Assembly: GCA_023396065.1 (NCBI GenBank)
Contig: JAEWXF010000024.1
Coordinates: 1 to 30,606, forward strand
Length of the DNA: 30,606 nucleotides
Origin: Methanobacteriota archaeon
GTDB lineage: Archaea; Halobacteriota; Methanomicrobia; Methanomicrobiales; Methanocorpusculaceae
Direction: 5' to 3'
How positions within the stretch are numbered: position 1 is the first letter of the stretch; the number at the start of each line of letters is the position of its first letter. Position numbers and translations under genes: made by a program. Under the pieces are notes generated by a model that was not told where the DNA came from, ran no database searches, and saw nothing but the letters and a program-made list of their open reading frames with translations. Shown piece by piece: positions 16,827 to 24,691 of this stretch.

Positions 16827-17485
16827 CACAGGAATCAGTACACTGGAAACCTATGATCCGGCTCTGTCTGGGCATTGTGATTCTGGCAGTGATCGGCGGA
16901 GTCGTTCTCTTTCTTTCGGCGGATGTGCCGGAGACGGTTTCGTTGAATTATGCGGATCCGTACAACTGGTATGCAACCGGGATGGAGCCGGAGGCTGCAG
17001 CGGATGTTTTTTATCTGTATGGTGATGTGGATGTGCTGGGGCTGAAGCCTACGGCGGTGAATGTGGATGTGTCGCGGTATGAGATACGGCAGCTGGTGCA
17101 TGATACGATTCAGCAGACGGAGTCCGAGTATCCGTCAGGGCTGAATGTGTATGTACCGTATTACCGGCAGACGACGGCGTATGATTCGACGACGACGACG
17201 GAGATTGCGGCGGATTTTACGGCGTATGCGGATGCGAAGGCGGCGTTCCATCAGTATTTTCTGGTGTGGAATAATGACAGGCCGTATTACCTTGCGGGAT
17301 CCGGGCAGGGTGCGGAGTATATTTCCCGGATGGTTACTGAGTGGTTCGAGAGGAATCCCCGGTATCTGGAGAATCTGAAGGGGATTTATCTGGACGGGGT
17401 GTTACAGGATGAGGGGGATGTGATTGTTCTGATCCGCGGGTCCAATATGACCTGGGTTGCCGATGCGGGGACGGGGCTGCAGTAG
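16823..17485 (+). CDS. DUF3089-like membrane-anchored protein, nucleophile missing
   Basis: A 220-aa protein with one N-terminal membrane segment (about 11-33) and an outside domain like DUF3089, an alpha/beta-hydrolase-fold family: DVFYLYGD, NVYVPYYRQTTAY, AFHQYFLVWNNDRPYYLAG are in the right order. Where the family has G-H-S-Q-G, this protein reads G159-S160-G161-Q162-G163, so the expected nucleophile serine is a glycine. The C-terminus also stops soon after, where the Asp and His of a full hydrolase would be expected. It is probably not a working esterase of the usual type. ATGA overlap with nreA; translation is coupled, though a functional link to repair is unproven. Confidence 0.65.
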   Translation: MTQESVHWKPMIRLCLGIVILAVIGGVVLFLSADVPETVSLNYADPYNWYATGMEPEAAADVFYLYGDVDVLGLKPTAVNVDVSRYEIRQLVHDTIQQTESEYPSGLNVYVPYYRQTTAYDSTTTTEIAADFTAYADAKAAFHQYFLVWNNDRPYYLAGSGQGAEYISRMVTEWFERNPRYLENLKGIYLDGVLQDEGDVIVLIRGSNMTWVADAGTGLQ

Positions 17486-17689
17486 TTCTGCCGAGGAGGT
17501 CGAAGAGGTTTTTCGGGGGCTGGGGGGATTTTTGGGAGTTCTTTTGAGAAACCCGGGCATCCCAGTTCTGACTATGATGAGTTCTTATGATTTTCGGCCC
17601 GGGCCTTCGTGGACATTGATCACAGTATCTCAGAAATAGGGAAAATCGTCATAGGAGATACATTTAAGTGAGATTGAGTCACACTTATC

Positions 17690-17699
17690 CGTATAAAAA
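17690..17699 (+). promoter_or_regulatory. Probable TATA box of the ATPase/RloB operon
   Basis: CGTATAAAAA lies about 35 bases before the ATG at 17733, giving a short leader with GGGGTG (17721-17726) as Shine-Dalgarno. CATTTAAGTG (17661-17670) is a second candidate. The rest of 17486-17689 shows only T-rich stretches that may end the nreA transcript. Confidence 0.5.
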
Positions 17700-17732
17700 T
17701 TCCCAGTTGAGGTTACAAATGGGGTGCACGAG

Positions 17733-18989
17733 ATGCTAATTCAGTTCAAGTTTACCAACTTTAAGTCCTTTCGGGATACTGCGATCCTTGATTTATCTGC
17801 AACGAAAGTTACCGAGTATCCACACCATGTAGTAGAAATCGGAAGCGAGAAAATTCTGAGAGCTGCTGCCATTTATGGTGCGAATGCCAGCGGAAAAACA
17901 AACATCTGTGATGCATTCAACTACATGGTGCTTTTTGTTCGCGATTCCTTTGGTTTTGGAGGGACGAACACCGCACCAAATACACCTGCATTTCTGCCCC
18001 CGATCCCATTTGTGCTTGATTCCACGTCATCTACGCAGGAGTCATCGTTTGAAGTGTATTTTACTCTGGATGAAGATGACAGGACCTATAATTATGGATT
18101 TTCTGTAATTCGCGGAAAAGTAACTGAAGAATGGCTTAACTCAAAATCTAAAACCGGACGCAAATATAAGCAGATTTACTCCAGGGAAGGGGGAAAACCG
18201 AACATGCCCGGGCTTCCCAAAAAATATCAGGGGAACATCCAGATATCATTACAGGATGAAACCCTCATTCTGTCACTTGGTGCAAAACTCAGACTGGAAA
18301 AACTGGAAAAAATTTACAACTGGTTTGGAAAGCTGATGATCCTAAACTATGGTGACCCGATGGAAAACATGAGGTTGTCAAGACTGATGCCTGCTGAGCT
18401 TGCCAGAGATCCCCGGCTGAAAAAAGAACTTATCGACTATCTCTCAACATTTGACGGCCATATTACTGATTTATCTATAATAGAAAAGAAAGAGGATCCA
18501 AATCTCCCGGGTAGGTTTGATATATGGGCAGTGCATACCAAGAACGATTCCAATGAGCATGTTTCTATCCCGCTTATGCATGAAGCAGCGGGGACCCAGA
18601 AGATGTTTTCTCTGTTCGATCCGCTACAGCACGTTCTTAAATCCGGCGGAGTATTATTTATCGATGAGCTGAACGACAGGCTTCATCCACTGCTTTTACG
18701 AAGCATTATTCAGACCTTTCTTGATCCTGAAAGAAATCCGCAGAATGCACAGCTTATATTTACCACTCATGATACATGGCTTCTTTCTGCTTCACTTCTG
18801 AGGCGTGATGAGATCTGGTTTACACAGAAAGATACCTCTCAGGTGTCACACCTTTATTCTCTTGTGGACTTTAAAGGTGAAAATGAAGCGAAGGTACGCA
18901 AAGATGCTGATTACGAGAAAAACTATCTTCTTGGAAAGTATGGGGGAATACCGGACCTTACGAAAATGATTTTCCATGGTGAGGCATAG
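17733..18989 (+). CDS. AAA15-family ATPase (RloA / AbiLi-like)
   Basis: Putative defence ATPase, 418 aa. It begins MLIQFKFTNFKSF, the usual first strand of ABC-type AAA15/OLD-like ATPases. Walker A is GANASGKT (49-56); Walker B is GVLFIDELNDRLHP near 307-320; TTHDTWLL (about 347-354) is the following switch region. Together with the RloB-like gene two bases after its stop it makes the RloA/RloB pair, also called AbiL, a known anti-phage arrangement. ATG 17733 is chosen over GTG 17724 because of the Shine-Dalgarno at 17721. Codon use is more AT-rich than in the housekeeping genes around it, which suggests transfer. Confidence 0.82.
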   Translation: MLIQFKFTNFKSFRDTAILDLSATKVTEYPHHVVEIGSEKILRAAAIYGANASGKTNICDAFNYMVLFVRDSFGFGGTNTAPNTPAFLPPIPFVLDSTSSTQESSFEVYFTLDEDDRTYNYGFSVIRGKVTEEWLNSKSKTGRKYKQIYSREGGKPNMPGLPKKYQGNIQISLQDETLILSLGAKLRLEKLEKIYNWFGKLMILNYGDPMENMRLSRLMPAELARDPRLKKELIDYLSTFDGHITDLSIIEKKEDPNLPGRFDIWAVHTKNDSNEHVSIPLMHEAAGTQKMFSLFDPLQHVLKSGGVLFIDELNDRLHPLLLRSIIQTFLDPERNPQNAQLIFTTHDTWLLSASLLRRDEIWFTQKDTSQVSHLYSLVDFKGENEAKVRKDADYEKNYLLGKYGGIPDLTKMIFHGEA

Positions 18990-18991
18990 TT

Positions 18992-19657
18992 ATGCCGCAT
19001 GATGCACACAATGCGTTTCGGACGCTGCGTCAAACGCGAACTGGAAAATTACATCCCTATCCAACTGTGTATTTCCTTATCGTGACCGATGCCAGAGAAA
19101 CAGAAAAAAATTACCTGAACGGCATAAAGAAGGCTCTTCCCGAGAATCTTCAAAACAGAGTTTCCTTGAAAATTGTTCACGAGAAGAAGCCTGCAAATCT
19201 GGTAGAAGCCTGTCTGAGATTCAAAAACACTGAGCCTCAGTACAATAGTCAGATGTGGATTGTTCTCGACTGTGATGAGGTTCTGGAGTTCGATGTGATT
19301 ATTGAGATGGCAGGAAACAATGATATCCATGTTGCATGGTCAAATCCCTGCATCGAGACGTGGTTTTCTGCATATTTTGAAAGTATTCATTCGTCCATTG
19401 GTTCAAAACAGTGTATTGATGAGTTTAAAGATATTTTCAAAAAGAAGACCGGAAAGCAGTATCTGAAGAATGATCAGGATATCTACAGGCATCTGATGGA
19501 ATATGGAAATGAGGTAAAGGCAGTCAAGCGTGCTGAACAAAAACGAAAGGAGTTTGGGGAGATGGGTGTTGTTCAGCCATCTAAAATGTGTCCGGCAACG
19601 AGTGTTGACCGGTTGGTACAAGCCATCAGACGATGTCTGGAGCCGCGGGATCATTAG
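18992..19657 (+). CDS. RloB-family protein (AbiLii-like)
   Basis: A 221-aa protein of the RloB family, which is thought to have a Toprim-like fold and act as effector next to the RloA ATPase. YFLIVTDARETEKNYLNGI (about 27-45) is the family's first motif, where most members read cEGxxTExxY; here the EG pair is replaced by DA while TE-x-x-Y is kept. WIVLDCDEV (about 88-96) is the second acidic motif, and NPCIETWFSAYF follows. GGTGAGG about 8 bases upstream is the ribosome site. The changed first motif may matter for metal binding. The operon converges with the minus-strand cassette that ends at 19705. Confidence 0.8.
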   Translation: MPHDAHNAFRTLRQTRTGKLHPYPTVYFLIVTDARETEKNYLNGIKKALPENLQNRVSLKIVHEKKPANLVEACLRFKNTEPQYNSQMWIVLDCDEVLEFDVIIEMAGNNDIHVAWSNPCIETWFSAYFESIHSSIGSKQCIDEFKDIFKKKTGKQYLKNDQDIYRHLMEYGNEVKAVKRAEQKRKEFGEMGVVQPSKMCPATSVDRLVQAIRRCLEPRDH

Positions 19658-19704
19658 GTAAAGGGGTTTGGATGTTTTTCCGGGAAAAAAGAAATATGGG
19701 GGAA

Positions 19705-19902
19705 TCACGGCAGCTTCAGCCGTTCGCGTATCTCATCTCCGACGGTAAGCAGGGGCCTTTGGATGCCGTGATGCCGCATGGCGACCCGGACGGTTTTTTC
19801 GGTACAACCGAGCCTCCGGGCGATTGCGGCGACTTTGAGCGGTGTTCGCAGGAGTGCGGTGAGCTGTGCCGGGTCGCGGAGTTCGGGGTAGTCAGTCCAC
19901 AT
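19705..19902 (-). CDS. Small helix-turn-helix protein (65 aa)
   Basis: A 65-aa protein starting MWTDYPEL, with a clear helix-turn-helix: PLKVAAIARRLGCTEKTVR (about 24-42), as in resolvase or terminase small-subunit HTHs. The start at 19902 is fixed by GGAGGAAC six bases upstream, one of the best Shine-Dalgarnos in the window, and by overlap with the end of the preceding gene. A longer open frame to 20331 in the same phase is a shadow of that gene. Last gene of the five-gene minus-strand operon; likely a DNA-binding protein of that module. Confidence 0.65.
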   Translation of the reverse strand: MWTDYPELRDPAQLTALLRTPLKVAAIARRLGCTEKTVRVAMRHHGIQRPLLTVGDEIRERLKLP

Positions 19903-20401
19903 GCGTGTTCCTCCGGGAAACAATGCACGGCTGTCCGGGACGGGTGGTTGTGGTGATGAACTGCGGGATTTCGGCGGGCAGCAGGGTTTTTCTGAGGTCG
20001 CCGAGGTTGACGCGGGCGAGGCGTCCGGTACGATACGGGTCGGCGGCGTTCGCGAGCTGATACAGCCGGGGTCGTCCCAGTATTTTTTCTGCATCAACTG
20101 CCCGCAGGTGTATGAGCTGTTCACAGATGTGAGGCAGCCGGTCGCGGAGTGTGCCGACATCGACAGCGTCGATGTACTGTACCGGGGCGAGGAGGGTGTA
20201 CTCGTCGCTTTGAATCCGGTTGTCCAGTATGGACTGGATCTCTTTCTGCGAAAGCCCGGCGAAGTGGGGACCGAGCTGTTCACAGATGCCGGCAATATTG
20301 CGGTACCAGAGGGCACGTTCATAGGGATCAAGCGGTATCGGGTGGAGAGGGAGGAGTGCTTCGAGGACGAAGCGGTCGGTATCCAGAGGTTCGTAGGTCA
20401 T
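19892..20401 (-). CDS. Hypothetical protein of the minus-strand cassette
   Basis: A 169-aa protein that I do not recognise. It begins MTYEPLDTDRFVLEALLPL, is rich in Leu and Arg, has no cysteine cluster, signal peptide or membrane segment, and seems helical (CEQLGPHFAGLSQKEIQSIL). It starts 30 bases after the zinc-ribbon gene and overlaps the HTH gene by 11 bases, so it belongs to the same transcript. The long open frame on the opposite strand (19901-20725) mirrors this gene and its neighbours and is not supported. Confidence 0.55.
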   Translation of the reverse strand: MTYEPLDTDRFVLEALLPLHPIPLDPYERALWYRNIAGICEQLGPHFAGLSQKEIQSILDNRIQSDEYTLLAPVQYIDAVDVGTLRDRLPHICEQLIHLRAVDAEKILGRPRLYQLANAADPYRTGRLARVNLGDLRKTLLPAEIPQFITTTTRPGQPCIVSRRNTHVD

Positions 20402-20431
20402 GATAATTACCGTATTCGGGATGTGCGGGAG

Positions 20432-20662
20432 TCATGTGGTATTTTCATGTTTCCGCTGTGCGGTGAGATACTGGATTTCGTCCCGGAGCCGGGTGTAGGT
20501 GTTGAGCATCTCCCGTTCGGTCCCTTCGACCCTGAGTGCTGCGGCACCGCAGAGCGGGCAGGTAAGGAGGCCGTTGATCTGGTCTCCGGCTTTGTATTCA
20601 AGGTGGTAGACTGCGGCGCATACCGGGCAGCAGTAGGTTGTGTGGGGGTGTTCGGGTGTCAT
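20432..20662 (-). CDS. Small zinc-ribbon protein (76 aa)
   Basis: A 76-aa protein with two knuckles, CPVC (13-16) and CPLC (about 36-39), spaced as in a zinc ribbon, followed by a helical tail (MLNTYTRLRDEIQYLTAQR) that may form a coiled coil. It starts with an ATGA overlap on the HNH gene. Probably a DNA- or protein-binding adaptor of the module; no specific family is claimed. Confidence 0.65.
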   Translation of the reverse strand: MTPEHPHTTYCCPVCAAVYHLEYKAGDQINGLLTCPLCGAAALRVEGTEREMLNTYTRLRDEIQYLTAQRKHENTT

Positions 20663-21171
20663 AATTCTGATTCCTTATGCGAGTTTCCGGCAAGAATTCT
20701 CCGGATGGTCGAGAGTGATACCTGATATTGTTCAGCGAGTTCTTTTCTGCTGAGGGTGCCGGAGGCATGGGCGATACGAATGTTCCATGCGGTTTCCCGG
20801 CTGATGCTGCCGGGACGATTGCGGCAGTTTTCGATGCGGGTGATGAGCCGCAGGTTGTTGAGCCGGCAGTCAAGTTTGTCGTGGTTGATGTGATCGACTT
20901 CAAGTGCGTACTCGATGGGTATTCCAAAAATGCCGTGGGCGATGGTCCAGACTGCGCGGTGTTTGAGGACGTCGACCGCTTTTCCCCGGACGCGGGCGGT
21001 GGTGTGGAGGTATCCTTCGTTGTTGAGCCGGAACGAGACCGGTTTTCCGGTACGACGATGGATGATCTCTCCGGTTTTCGCGTTGCATATCCAGTCACCG
21101 GTTGCGTGTTTGTACCATGCGGCATAGTCGCCGGTGTGCAGACCGGATGGTCCGTCTGCTGCGGGGGTCAT
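20659..21171 (-). CDS. HNH endonuclease (HNH_3 type) with C-terminal HTH
   Basis: A 170-aa HNH nuclease of the phage and homing type. An N-terminal NUMOD-like strand region (WYKHATGDWICNAKTGEI) leads into HRAVWTIAHGIFGIPIEY and the HNH core EVDHINHDKLDCRLNNLRL, in which the invariant Asp-His, Asn and downstream Asn are all present. The C-terminal LSRKELAEQYQVSLSTIRRIL is a helix-turn-helix for target recognition. Such proteins nick or cut DNA and are typical of mobile elements. It overlaps the upstream gene by four bases and the downstream gene by four. No intron or intein is seen around it. Confidence 0.8.
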   Translation of the reverse strand: MTPAADGPSGLHTGDYAAWYKHATGDWICNAKTGEIIHRRTGKPVSFRLNNEGYLHTTARVRGKAVDVLKHRAVWTIAHGIFGIPIEYALEVDHINHDKLDCRLNNLRLITRIENCRNRPGSISRETAWNIRIAHASGTLSRKELAEQYQVSLSTIRRILAGNSHKESEL

Positions 21172-21635
21172 GGCTGACCTCCGGACAGTTCGGCGAGGAC
21201 GCTGTTTTTGTGCCGGGTGAGTTCGGTTTTGTGCCGGAGTTCGTAGGTTCTGACAATGGTACGGATTTCGGTGTCGGTGTACCAGATGCCGGTTTTTTCA
21301 CAGAGCCGTTCTTTGAGGAGCGGTCCTGCTTTTTCTGCGGCAACGTCTGAGCCTTTGACGGCGATGAGGGCATGCAGGGTTGTTCTGAGAATTTCGTCGA
21401 TGGCTGCGTCACGTTCGGCAATGCTCTCGAGGCTGCCGGCGTGTGCGAGGATCCATGCGTGGGCTTCGGGACCGGAGCCGGAATTATTGTCCGGGTAGCC
21501 GGTGCCGCGGATGGTGAGTTCCATGCAGGCACGACAGTAGTCGGCTCTGCTGGAAAACCCCATCTGGCGGATTCTGGCGTCAAGCTCTGTGAGGTTGATG
21601 CCGTCCGCGGTGAAGTGTATGTGCTGTGCGGTCAT
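21168..21635 (-). CDS. Ribbon-helix-helix-like regulator of the cassette
   Basis: A 155-aa protein from ATG 21635. The N-terminus HIHFTADGINLTELDAR followed by GFSSRADYCRACMEL fits a ribbon-helix-helix DNA-binding domain, with a beta strand and two helices. The remainder (about 50-155) is helical and unrecognised. A longer open frame to 21941 has poor composition at its start and is not supported. Two GTAC-triplet sites lie 24 and 230 bases upstream, so autoregulation is likely, though inferred. First gene of the operon; overlaps the HNH gene by four bases. Confidence 0.6.
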   Translation of the reverse strand: MTAQHIHFTADGINLTELDARIRQMGFSSRADYCRACMELTIRGTGYPDNNSGSGPEAHAWILAHAGSLESIAERDAAIDEILRTTLHALIAVKGSDVAAEKAGPLLKERLCEKTGIWYTDTEIRTIVRTYELRHKTELTRHKNSVLAELSGGQP

Positions 21636-21658
21636 GGGTATCGGGAGGGGAGAGGTAT

Positions 21659-21676
21659 GTACCGGGTACAAAGTAC
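21659..21676. promoter_or_regulatory. Triple-GTAC operator-like site, proximal
   Basis: GTACCGGGTACAAAGTAC: three GTAC tetramers at exact 7-base spacing. The left pair with its flanks makes the near-palindrome ATGTACCGGGTACA. It lies 24 bases before the start at 21635, downstream of the AT-rich promoter region. A second site of the same design is at 21865-21882. Confidence 0.6.
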
Positions 21677-21756
21677 ATCCACATTTTTTGGATTTTCGGA
21701 AGACAGGGGGGTCTCCGAAATTTTTTGTTCTTTTTTTATGGGGTAGATTGTGGAGG

Positions 21757-21768
21757 TATTTAATATAT
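21757..21768 (-). promoter_or_regulatory. AT-rich promoter candidate of the minus-strand cassette
   Basis: On the minus strand this reads ATATATTAAATA, a TATA-like box; CCATAAAAAAAG at about 21730-21741 is an alternative. The perfect palindrome AGAGATATCTCT (21772-21783) sits just upstream. Either box would give a leader of roughly 70-100 bases that includes the proximal GTAC site. Confidence 0.4.
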
Positions 21769-21864
21769 GAGAGAGATATCTCTACCACAAGGTTCTGTAT
21801 CCCGGCATCGGATGTTCGTCGGATGGTTCGCCGGGCTTCATCGGTTGTGTACGTTTGGGGTGAT

Positions 21865-21882
21865 GTACCTGGTACATTGTAC
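21865..21882. promoter_or_regulatory. Triple-GTAC operator-like site, distal
   Basis: GTACCTGGTACATTGTAC: three GTAC tetramers at the same 7-base spacing as 21659-21676. The first two lie within a perfect palindrome, ATGTACC-T-GGTACAT (21863-21877). Two sites 206 bases apart, flanking the promoter, could allow repression by looping. Confidence 0.6.
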
Positions 21883-22523
21883 CGATGCGGTCCGGTGTTG
21901 GGATCTGTTGTGTTGTTGTCTGTGATGTTTGCTCCTGTCATCCGGCTTACGCGCGTCTGACATATTCAAGGTCATTCTGCAGAGTATTTAATATTTATTC
22001 GAAATATTTTGAGATAGTTTTATAGTGCATCAAGGTAAAATTACAGAATACGGGTCCCCCGGTTTTACTACGTAAAACCCAATAACAGGTAATTTTGGGG
22101 ATTTTCTGACTGTTCTGTTTTCCAAGGGTACGCGCATCGTATTAAGTATCCCCTATGCTTTTTCAGTACTGAATCCTTTGATATGAGTATATAGTGTATT
22201 CCCACATGATAAATGTACTGTAAATTCCCAGAATAATTGTACGATCTCAAATCCATGATGAAATGATGCTCGCCTGAAAATACCTAGTTTGTTGTACAGT
22301 ACCATCCCCAACCCATTTTTACCCGCAATCTAGTACTGGTATTTAGATTATTTTTTGCTTATTTCAGGCAATATTGCTGAAATATTGCAAATTTTTACCA
22401 ACACTCCTAATTCCTTATATCATAGGAATCAGGTTGATTTTCCGGGCATATCCATCCCGTAAATCTCATAATTCTTGTGTGTATCCCGCAATTCCTGTTT
22501 CAGGCTTGCTGGTTGGTGTAATT
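21883..22523. other. AT-rich intergenic region with short palindromes
   Basis: No gene is supported here. Visible structures are the hairpin GGTTTTAC-TAC-GTAAAACC (22061-22079), the palindrome GCAATATTGC (22368-22377) and an AATATTT/AAATATT pair near 21988-22006. The base composition is much richer in AT than the cassette to the left. This stretch may mark an island boundary and hold the promoter of the surface-protein cluster. Confidence 0.45.
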
Positions 22524-22772
22524 ATGATGAAACGTATAGATCCGGGCACGAAGCCCGACAGAACATGTTGTGCCGGAAAATACGGCACGATACTGGCAGT
22601 ACTTGCCATATTGGTTTGTTTTGCGCTGATTTCTCCGGTAACGGCAGTGAGCGCAGAGGGTGGTACGGTACTGCCGGTTGATGAGGCGGGTGTCATCCCT
22701 GTGTTAATCGGTAAGATGTCGGTGCAGTGTGACACTTCACAGATATCAAACAGTATTTCATATATGAGGTAA
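22524..22772 (+). CDS. Short predicted secreted protein, possibly a gene remnant
   Basis: An 82-83 aa frame starting MMKRIDPG, with a convincing signal peptide (ILAVLAILVCFALISPVTAVSA) preceded by basic residues. Only about 35 residues follow the signal. The last 20 of these (from LIGKMSVQCDT) are encoded by the same 70-bp segment that lies untranslated before the paralogous gene at 28991. That suggests the body of a surface protein was deleted and its front end joined to the leader of the next gene. GGTTGGTG lies a few bases upstream of the start. It could be a real small protein, but I favour a remnant. Confidence 0.4.
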   Translation: MMKRIDPGTKPDRTCCAGKYGTILAVLAILVCFALISPVTAVSAEGGTVLPVDEAGVIPVLIGKMSVQCDTSQISNSISYMR

Positions 22773-22776
22773 TTGA
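22706..22776 (+). repeat. Duplicated leader, copy 1
   Basis: AATCGGTAAGATGTCGGTGC opens a segment that ends GAGGTAATTGA just before the ATG at 22777. It matches 28918-28990 closely at both ends, with a more variable middle. GAGGT is the Shine-Dalgarno. Conservation outside the coding part suggests either a recent duplication or a functional leader. Confidence 0.75.
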
Positions 22777-24672
22777 ATGAACCTAAGCAAATTAACACTA
22801 CTCCTTGTACTGGCGATCCTGTGCATGGGTAGTATCGGCATTGTCAGTGCCGGGAGCGTCACAGTTGACACAACCGGATATGAAGCAAAGATAAACGAGA
22901 TGGTAACCATTCCGGTAATCATGGAGGATGCGAATCGCATCCAGTCATTTACTATGAAAGTTCCAAACACCGTTCCTGGTGTAACCATAGTTCTGAATGC
23001 GACAACGCCATTAGATAGTTATGGTATCTGGAGTAAATCTGAGGTATATTCAGATACTGGCAAATTCATCTGGGGTACCTCTGATCCTGCCCATGGACTT
23101 TCCGGCACTGCCGTAACACTGTTCTACATTGACGTAACCCCGAGCGGTGATGCAGAATCCCCTATTGAGGTGACGATAAGTGTGGATGATATCTATGATC
23201 TCGATGATAATGAAGTCATGGCAAACTACCCGGTGATTCCCGGCTCACTTGAAATTCCAAAAGTACCTACAGTAAACACCCCAGCCTATTCAGATGTTAC
23301 CACAACATCCGCGACGATCACATTCACCACCTCCGGCACGGTAACGGAAGCAAAGGTCCACATTATCAGTCCGACGGACGAGTACGTCACCGCAACCCTA
23401 ACCGGAACAGCCGGTGAGTATACAGCAACGCTGACCGGATTAGCTCCGTCAACAACGTACACCGTCAAAGGATGGGCAAAGAACAGTGTCGGCGTGGCAG
23501 AAAGTACTGCAGTCACCTTCACTACAGAAACCCCGCTGACCCCGACCACAATTGAGATCAGCAATGCTCCGTCCTCTCCGATCGGTATCGGAAAGACCGG
23601 TACACTGAGTGCGGTGGTAAAAGACCAGAACGGAGATCCGATGCCGACAGAGCAGTTCACCTGGTCCACCAGCAACCCTGCAGTGATCACAATTACGAAT
23701 GCACAGACCGGTGCATACCAGGCGTTGGCAGCCGGTACCGCAAAACTGACCGCAACCTCAAAGACTGTGCCATCGGTGAAAGCAGATACCGCATCCATCA
23801 CAGTAGTTGACGGCCCGTCTGTTTCCATTACCGCGCCTGCATCCGGCAGCAGCGTCCTTGAAGGAACTGAAGTTACCTTCACTGCATCCGCCTCCGAATT
23901 CACCGGTACTGTTACCTACAGCTGGACCTTCGGTGACGGTGAGACCGCAACCGGCGCATCGGTCCCGCACACCTACACCACAACCGGCTCCAAAACGATC
24001 AAAGTTGAAGCAGCCGGCAAAGACAAGACCGGAGCTGATGCAACCGCTGAGGACACCATCACCCTGACCGTCACCGGGAAACCCGCAGCAGCTGAGATCA
24101 CCGTTCCGGCAACGCTCTATCTCGGCGAAACCGGTACTGCCAAAGCAGTGATCAAAGATTCCGATGGAAACATCATCACTGACTATGCAGGCATGACCTT
24201 TGCATGGACCAGCAGTGATGACTCCATCGTCAAGGTTTCCTCCGCAAACGCTGCCTCCGTCACGCTGACCGCAGCCCAGACCAAAGGAAAGGCAACCGTA
24301 AGCGTACTGGTTACCGGAACCGGCTTTGCTGACATTTCTGCTGACAGCAGCGCGATCACCGTTGACGAACGTCCGGTTCAGATCATCGACAATGGTGGCG
24401 CAGATGACGGGTTAACGCTTCTTGCACAGGCAGGCATCAAACCGACCGCAACGGCAACCGCAAAGCCCACCACGGCTACAAGCAGTCAGCCGACCGTGTC
24501 AGTGACTGTATCTCCAACCAACGTTGCAGTCTCCACTGCAGCAACAACAGCCCCGACAACCGCCGCAACCACTGAGGCACAGCAGCCGACTGCAACACAG
24601 GGGCCTGTACCGGTACTCGGCATTCTTGCAGGACTTGGGGCAGCAGTCATTCTCGGACGAAAGTTCGTTTAA
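22777..24672 (+). CDS. Anchored cohesin-like scaffold protein A (631 aa)
   Basis: Exported surface protein. Signal peptide 1-25; cohesin-like domain 28-160 (VTIPVIMEDANRIQSFTMKV, GLSGTAVTLFYIDV, DDIYDLDD); fibronectin type III-like 165-250; bacterial Ig-like 256-344; PKD 346-433 (YSWTFGDGET, HTYTTTGSKTI); a second Ig-like domain 437-535; a Thr/Ala/Pro linker to about 605; then QGPVPVLGILAGLGAA and RKF, a C-terminal sorting signal like the archaeosortase PGF-CTERM class. The linker is likely glycosylated. Role inferred: cell-attached receptor for dockerin-bearing proteins such as the subtilisin encoded next. Its signal peptide, cohesin and C-terminus are nearly the same as in the 234-aa protein at 28991. 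Confidence 0.82.
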   Translation: MNLSKLTLLLVLAILCMGSIGIVSAGSVTVDTTGYEAKINEMVTIPVIMEDANRIQSFTMKVPNTVPGVTIVLNATTPLDSYGIWSKSEVYSDTGKFIWGTSDPAHGLSGTAVTLFYIDVTPSGDAESPIEVTISVDDIYDLDDNEVMANYPVIPGSLEIPKVPTVNTPAYSDVTTTSATITFTTSGTVTEAKVHIISPTDEYVTATLTGTAGEYTATLTGLAPSTTYTVKGWAKNSVGVAESTAVTFTTETPLTPTTIEISNAPSSPIGIGKTGTLSAVVKDQNGDPMPTEQFTWSTSNPAVITITNAQTGAYQALAAGTAKLTATSKTVPSVKADTASITVVDGPSVSITAPASGSSVLEGTEVTFTASASEFTGTVTYSWTFGDGETATGASVPHTYTTTGSKTIKVEAAGKDKTGADATAEDTITLTVTGKPAAAEITVPATLYLGETGTAKAVIKDSDGNIITDYAGMTFAWTSSDDSIVKVSSANAASVTLTAAQTKGKATVSVLVTGTGFADISADSSAITVDERPVQIIDNGGADDGLTLLAQAGIKPTATATAKPTTATSSQPTVSVTVSPTNVAVSTAATTAPTTAATTEAQQPTATQGPVPVLGILAGLGAAVILGRKFV

Positions 24673-24691
24673 AATACAAAGCTACCCATGA

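Noticed and set aside
19901..20725. Open frame of 274 aa on the plus strand
   Set aside because: Runs antisense to the zinc-ribbon and HNH genes, which have clear motifs on the minus strand with overlapping starts and stops.
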